Below, one piece after another: positions 36,216-38,110 of a stretch of 38,110 bases of DNA (its first letter is position 1; every line of letters starts with the position of its first letter). This DNA comes from Aliivibrio sp. (GTDB lineage Bacteria > Pseudomonadota > Gammaproteobacteria > Enterobacterales > Vibrionaceae), in the NCBI GenBank assembly GCA_024206155.1, contig JAAGZR010000301.1, forward strand, positions 1-38,110. The letters run 5' to 3'. The notes beneath the pieces are model-generated. The model was given only the letters and a program-made list of their open reading frames with translations. It ran no database searches and was not told the DNA's origin. Made by a program: the position numbers and the translations under genes.

Positions 36216-37181
36216 ATGAGTTTATTAGATGTAAAAGATCTGCGTGTAGAGTTTACAACTCAAGATGGTAACGTAACCGCAGTAAACGATTTAAACTTCT
36301 CACTTCAACAAGGTGAGACATTAGGCATTGTAGGTGAATCAGGCTCTGGTAAGTCACAGACAGTATTTGCACTAATGGGTCTATTAGCTAAAAACGGTAT
36401 TATTACGGGTAGTGCAAAGTTTGAAGGCAAAGAAATTCTTAACCTTCCTGAAAAAGAGCTAAACAGTATTCGTGCTGAACAGATGGCGATGATTTTCCAA
36501 GATCCAATGACATCGCTTAATCCATACATGAAAGTTAGCGATCAGCTAATGGAAGTATTGATGCTGCATAAAGGTATGGGTAAAGCAGAAGCATTTGAAG
36601 AATCAGTTCGTATGTTAGAAGCGGTTAAAATACCAGAAGCTCGTAAGCGTATTACAATGTATCCGCATGAGTTTTCAGGTGGTATGCGTCAACGTGTAAT
36701 GATTGCGATGGCATTATTATGTCGCCCTAAGCTACTTATTGCGGATGAACCAACAACAGCATTAGATGTAACGATCCAAGCACAAATTATGCAATTATTG
36801 AATGAACTAAAAAGTGAATTTAATACCGCGATCATTATGATTACTCATGACTTAGGTGTGGTTGCAGGCTCGTGTGATAAAGTATTGGTGATGTACGCAG
36901 GTCGTACAATGGAATATGGTTCAGTGAATGAAATTTTTTATGAACCAAGCCACCCATACGCAGAAGGTTTACTAAAAGCGATTCCTCGTTTAGATCAAGA
37001 AGGTGAGATTTTACCAACTATCCCAGGTAACCCACCAAACTTGCTTCGTTTACCTACAGGGTGCCCTTATCAAGAGCGTTGCCATCGTGTAATGGACCGT
37101 TGTAAGCAAGAAGCTCCGATCCTGCAACCATTTGCAGCTGGTCGTTTACGTGCTTGTTTTTCTGATCAGGAGACGTGGTAA
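36216..37181 (+). CDS. oppD: Oligopeptide ABC transporter ATPase OppD
   Basis: 321-aa ATPase of the Opp importer. Walker A is GESGSGKSQ (40-48), the signature is FSGGMRQR and Walker B is [12 protein letters not shown]. The C-terminal oligopeptide-transporter extension has a cysteine cluster ([14 protein letters not shown], then RACF). The last base of its TAA stop is the first base of oppF's ATG, so the two are translationally coupled. Confidence 0.96.
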   Translation: MSLLDVKDLRVEFTTQDGNVTAVNDLNFSLQQGETLGIVGESGSGKSQTVFALMGLLAKNGIITGSAKFEGKEILNLPEKELNSIRAEQMAMIFQDPMTSLNPYMKVSDQLMEVLMLHKGMGKAEAFEESVRMLEAVKIPEARKRITMYPHEFSGGMRQRVMIAMALLCRPKLLIADEPTTALDVTIQAQIMQLLNELKSEFNTAIIMITHDLGVVAGSCDKVLVMYAGRTMEYGSVNEIFYEPSHPYAEGLLKAIPRLDQEGEILPTIPGNPPNLLRLPTGCPYQERCHRVMDRCKQEAPILQPFAAGRLRACFSDQETW

Positions 37182-38110
37182 TGTCAGCAGGTAAAAAATT
37201 AATATTAGATATAAAGAACTTAAAAGTTCACTTTAGCATTGCATCAAAGTCAGTATGGCCTTGGGCTAAACCTGCAAATTTAAAAGCGGTAGATGGTGTT
37301 AACGTTCGTTTATATGAAGGCGAAACACTGGGTGTGGTAGGTGAATCTGGTTGTGGTAAATCAACCTTTGCCCGTGCAATTATCGGTTTGGTAGAAGCAA
37401 CAGAGGGCGAAGTAGTTTGGCTAGGTGAAGATTTAACCAAATTAGATGACGAGCCTTTGCGCCAAAAGCGTAAAGAGATCCAAATGATTTTCCAAGATCC
37501 ATTGGCATCATTGAATCCTCGTATGACGGTAGGGGATATTATTGCTGAGCCTTTGCAGACTTTCTATCCAAAACTGACAAAAGAGGAAGTGAAAGATAGA
37601 GTAAAAGAAATGATGGCAAAGGTAGGGTTATTACCAAACGTAATCAACCGTTATCCTCATGAATTCTCTGGTGGTCAGTGTCAGCGTATCGGTATTGCTC
37701 GCGCACTAATTCTAAAGCCTAAAATGATCATCTGTGATGAGCCTGTATCTGCACTGGATGTATCGATTCAAGCACAGGTAGTAAACCTACTTAAAGAGTT
37801 GCAAAAAGAGCTTGGCTTAAGTTTAGTCTTTATTGCCCACGATTTATCTGTCGTTAAGCATATCTCAGATCGCGTATTGGTTATGTATTTGGGCAATGAA
37901 GTAGAGTTGGGCGAGTCGGATGCGTTGTTTAGTGATCCTAAGCACCCATACACTAAAGCACTTATGTCTGCGGTTCCAATTCCAGATCCAAAGCTTGAGA
38001 GAGCAAAAGTGATTGAGATGCTAGAGGGAGATTTACCTTCACCTATCAATCCACCATCTGGTTGTGTATTCCGTACGCGTTGCCCACAAGCCACTGACGC
38101 ATGTGCGCAA
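37181..38110 (+). CDS. oppF: Oligopeptide ABC transporter ATPase OppF (3' end outside the window)
   Basis: Opens at ATG 37181 in a TAATG overlap with oppD and stays open to the window edge (310 codons seen), so it is missing from the ORF track. Walker A is GESGCGKST (54-62), the signature is FSGGQCQRIGIARAL and Walker B is IICDEPVSALD. The C-terminal extension has the same kind of cysteine cluster (SGCVFRTRCPQATDAC). It is the second ATPase of the peptide importer. Only a short C-terminus should be missing. Confidence 0.95.
   Translation, partial: MSAGKKLILDIKNLKVHFSIASKSVWPWAKPANLKAVDGVNVRLYEGETLGVVGESGCGKSTFARAIIGLVEATEGEVVWLGEDLTKLDDEPLRQKRKEIQMIFQDPLASLNPRMTVGDIIAEPLQTFYPKLTKEEVKDRVKEMMAKVGLLPNVINRYPHEFSGGQCQRIGIARALILKPKMIICDEPVSALDVSIQAQVVNLLKELQKELGLSLVFIAHDLSVVKHISDRVLVMYLGNEVELGESDALFSDPKHPYTKALMSAVPIPDPKLERAKVIEMLEGDLPSPINPPSGCVFRTRCPQATDACAQ

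Noticed and set aside
1-38110. CRISPR arrays, tRNA/rRNA genes, transposases, prophage genes or a defence island
   Set aside because: None was found; the window is a compact set of core and common accessory genes.

Overview
The window looks like a core chromosomal segment of a marine Vibrionaceae bacterium, most likely the Aliivibrio (Vibrio fischeri) clade. The evidence is AT-rich DNA, a norspermidine pathway (carboxynorspermidine dehydrogenase plus NspC), a Vibrio-type ChiA chitinase, a Vibrio-type chemoreceptor, and a nested palindromic repeat of a kind I associate with Aliivibrio intergenic DNA. The species call is inference; no database was searched. Both ends cut through genes: a carboxynorspermidine dehydrogenase on the left and oppF on the right.

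Layout. 1-1.5 kb: the last two steps of norspermidine synthesis (dehydrogenase 3' end, nspC). 1.6-7.2 kb: an ACT-domain regulator-like protein, a YccS-type inner-membrane protein, DNA helicase IV (helD) and methylglyoxal synthase (mgsA). The yccS-helD-mgsA order resembles enterobacteria. 7.2-12 kb: a divergent torT/torS pair (TMAO sensing) without torR, then a YccT-like secreted DUF2057 protein. 12.1-15.7 kb: a pstSCAB phosphate transporter operon on the minus strand, with a candidate Pho box, a hairpin after pstS, a terminator after pstB and no phoU. 15.9-17.5 kb: a methyl-accepting chemotaxis protein. 17.6-20.5 kb: the moeA-moeB molybdenum cofactor operon, divergent from folE. 20.5-23.7 kb: a ClsA-type cardiolipin synthase and a sodium-coupled NSS-family transporter. 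23.7-24.1 kb: a 164-bp nested inverted-repeat element. 24.1-29.3 kb: a YchJ-like SEC-C protein, an EAL-HDOD protein, lpxH, ppiB, cysS and tdk. 29.4-31.9 kb: a large secreted chitinase. 32.6 kb to the end: an oppABCDF oligopeptide importer, divergent from the chitinase across a 608-bp AT-rich gap.

How the genes fit together. Several modules serve nutrient sensing and uptake: Pst for phosphate, Opp for peptides, ChiA for chitin, and the chemoreceptor. Others are housekeeping: lipid A (lpxH), cardiolipin, tRNA charging, folate/pterin, molybdopterin and thymidine salvage. TorS senses TMAO and molybdenum cofactor is needed by TMAO reductases, so the tor and moe genes are functionally related although not an operon.

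I see no CRISPR array, tRNA, rRNA, prophage, transposase or clear defence island. Almost every gene belongs to a known family, and I do not find a convincing undescribed multi-gene system. The observations most worth a second look are non-coding (the nested repeat, several perfect palindromes, tandem hairpins) and a few variant proteins (EAL-HDOD loop change, shortened YchJ, lipoprotein OppA, TorTS without TorR).
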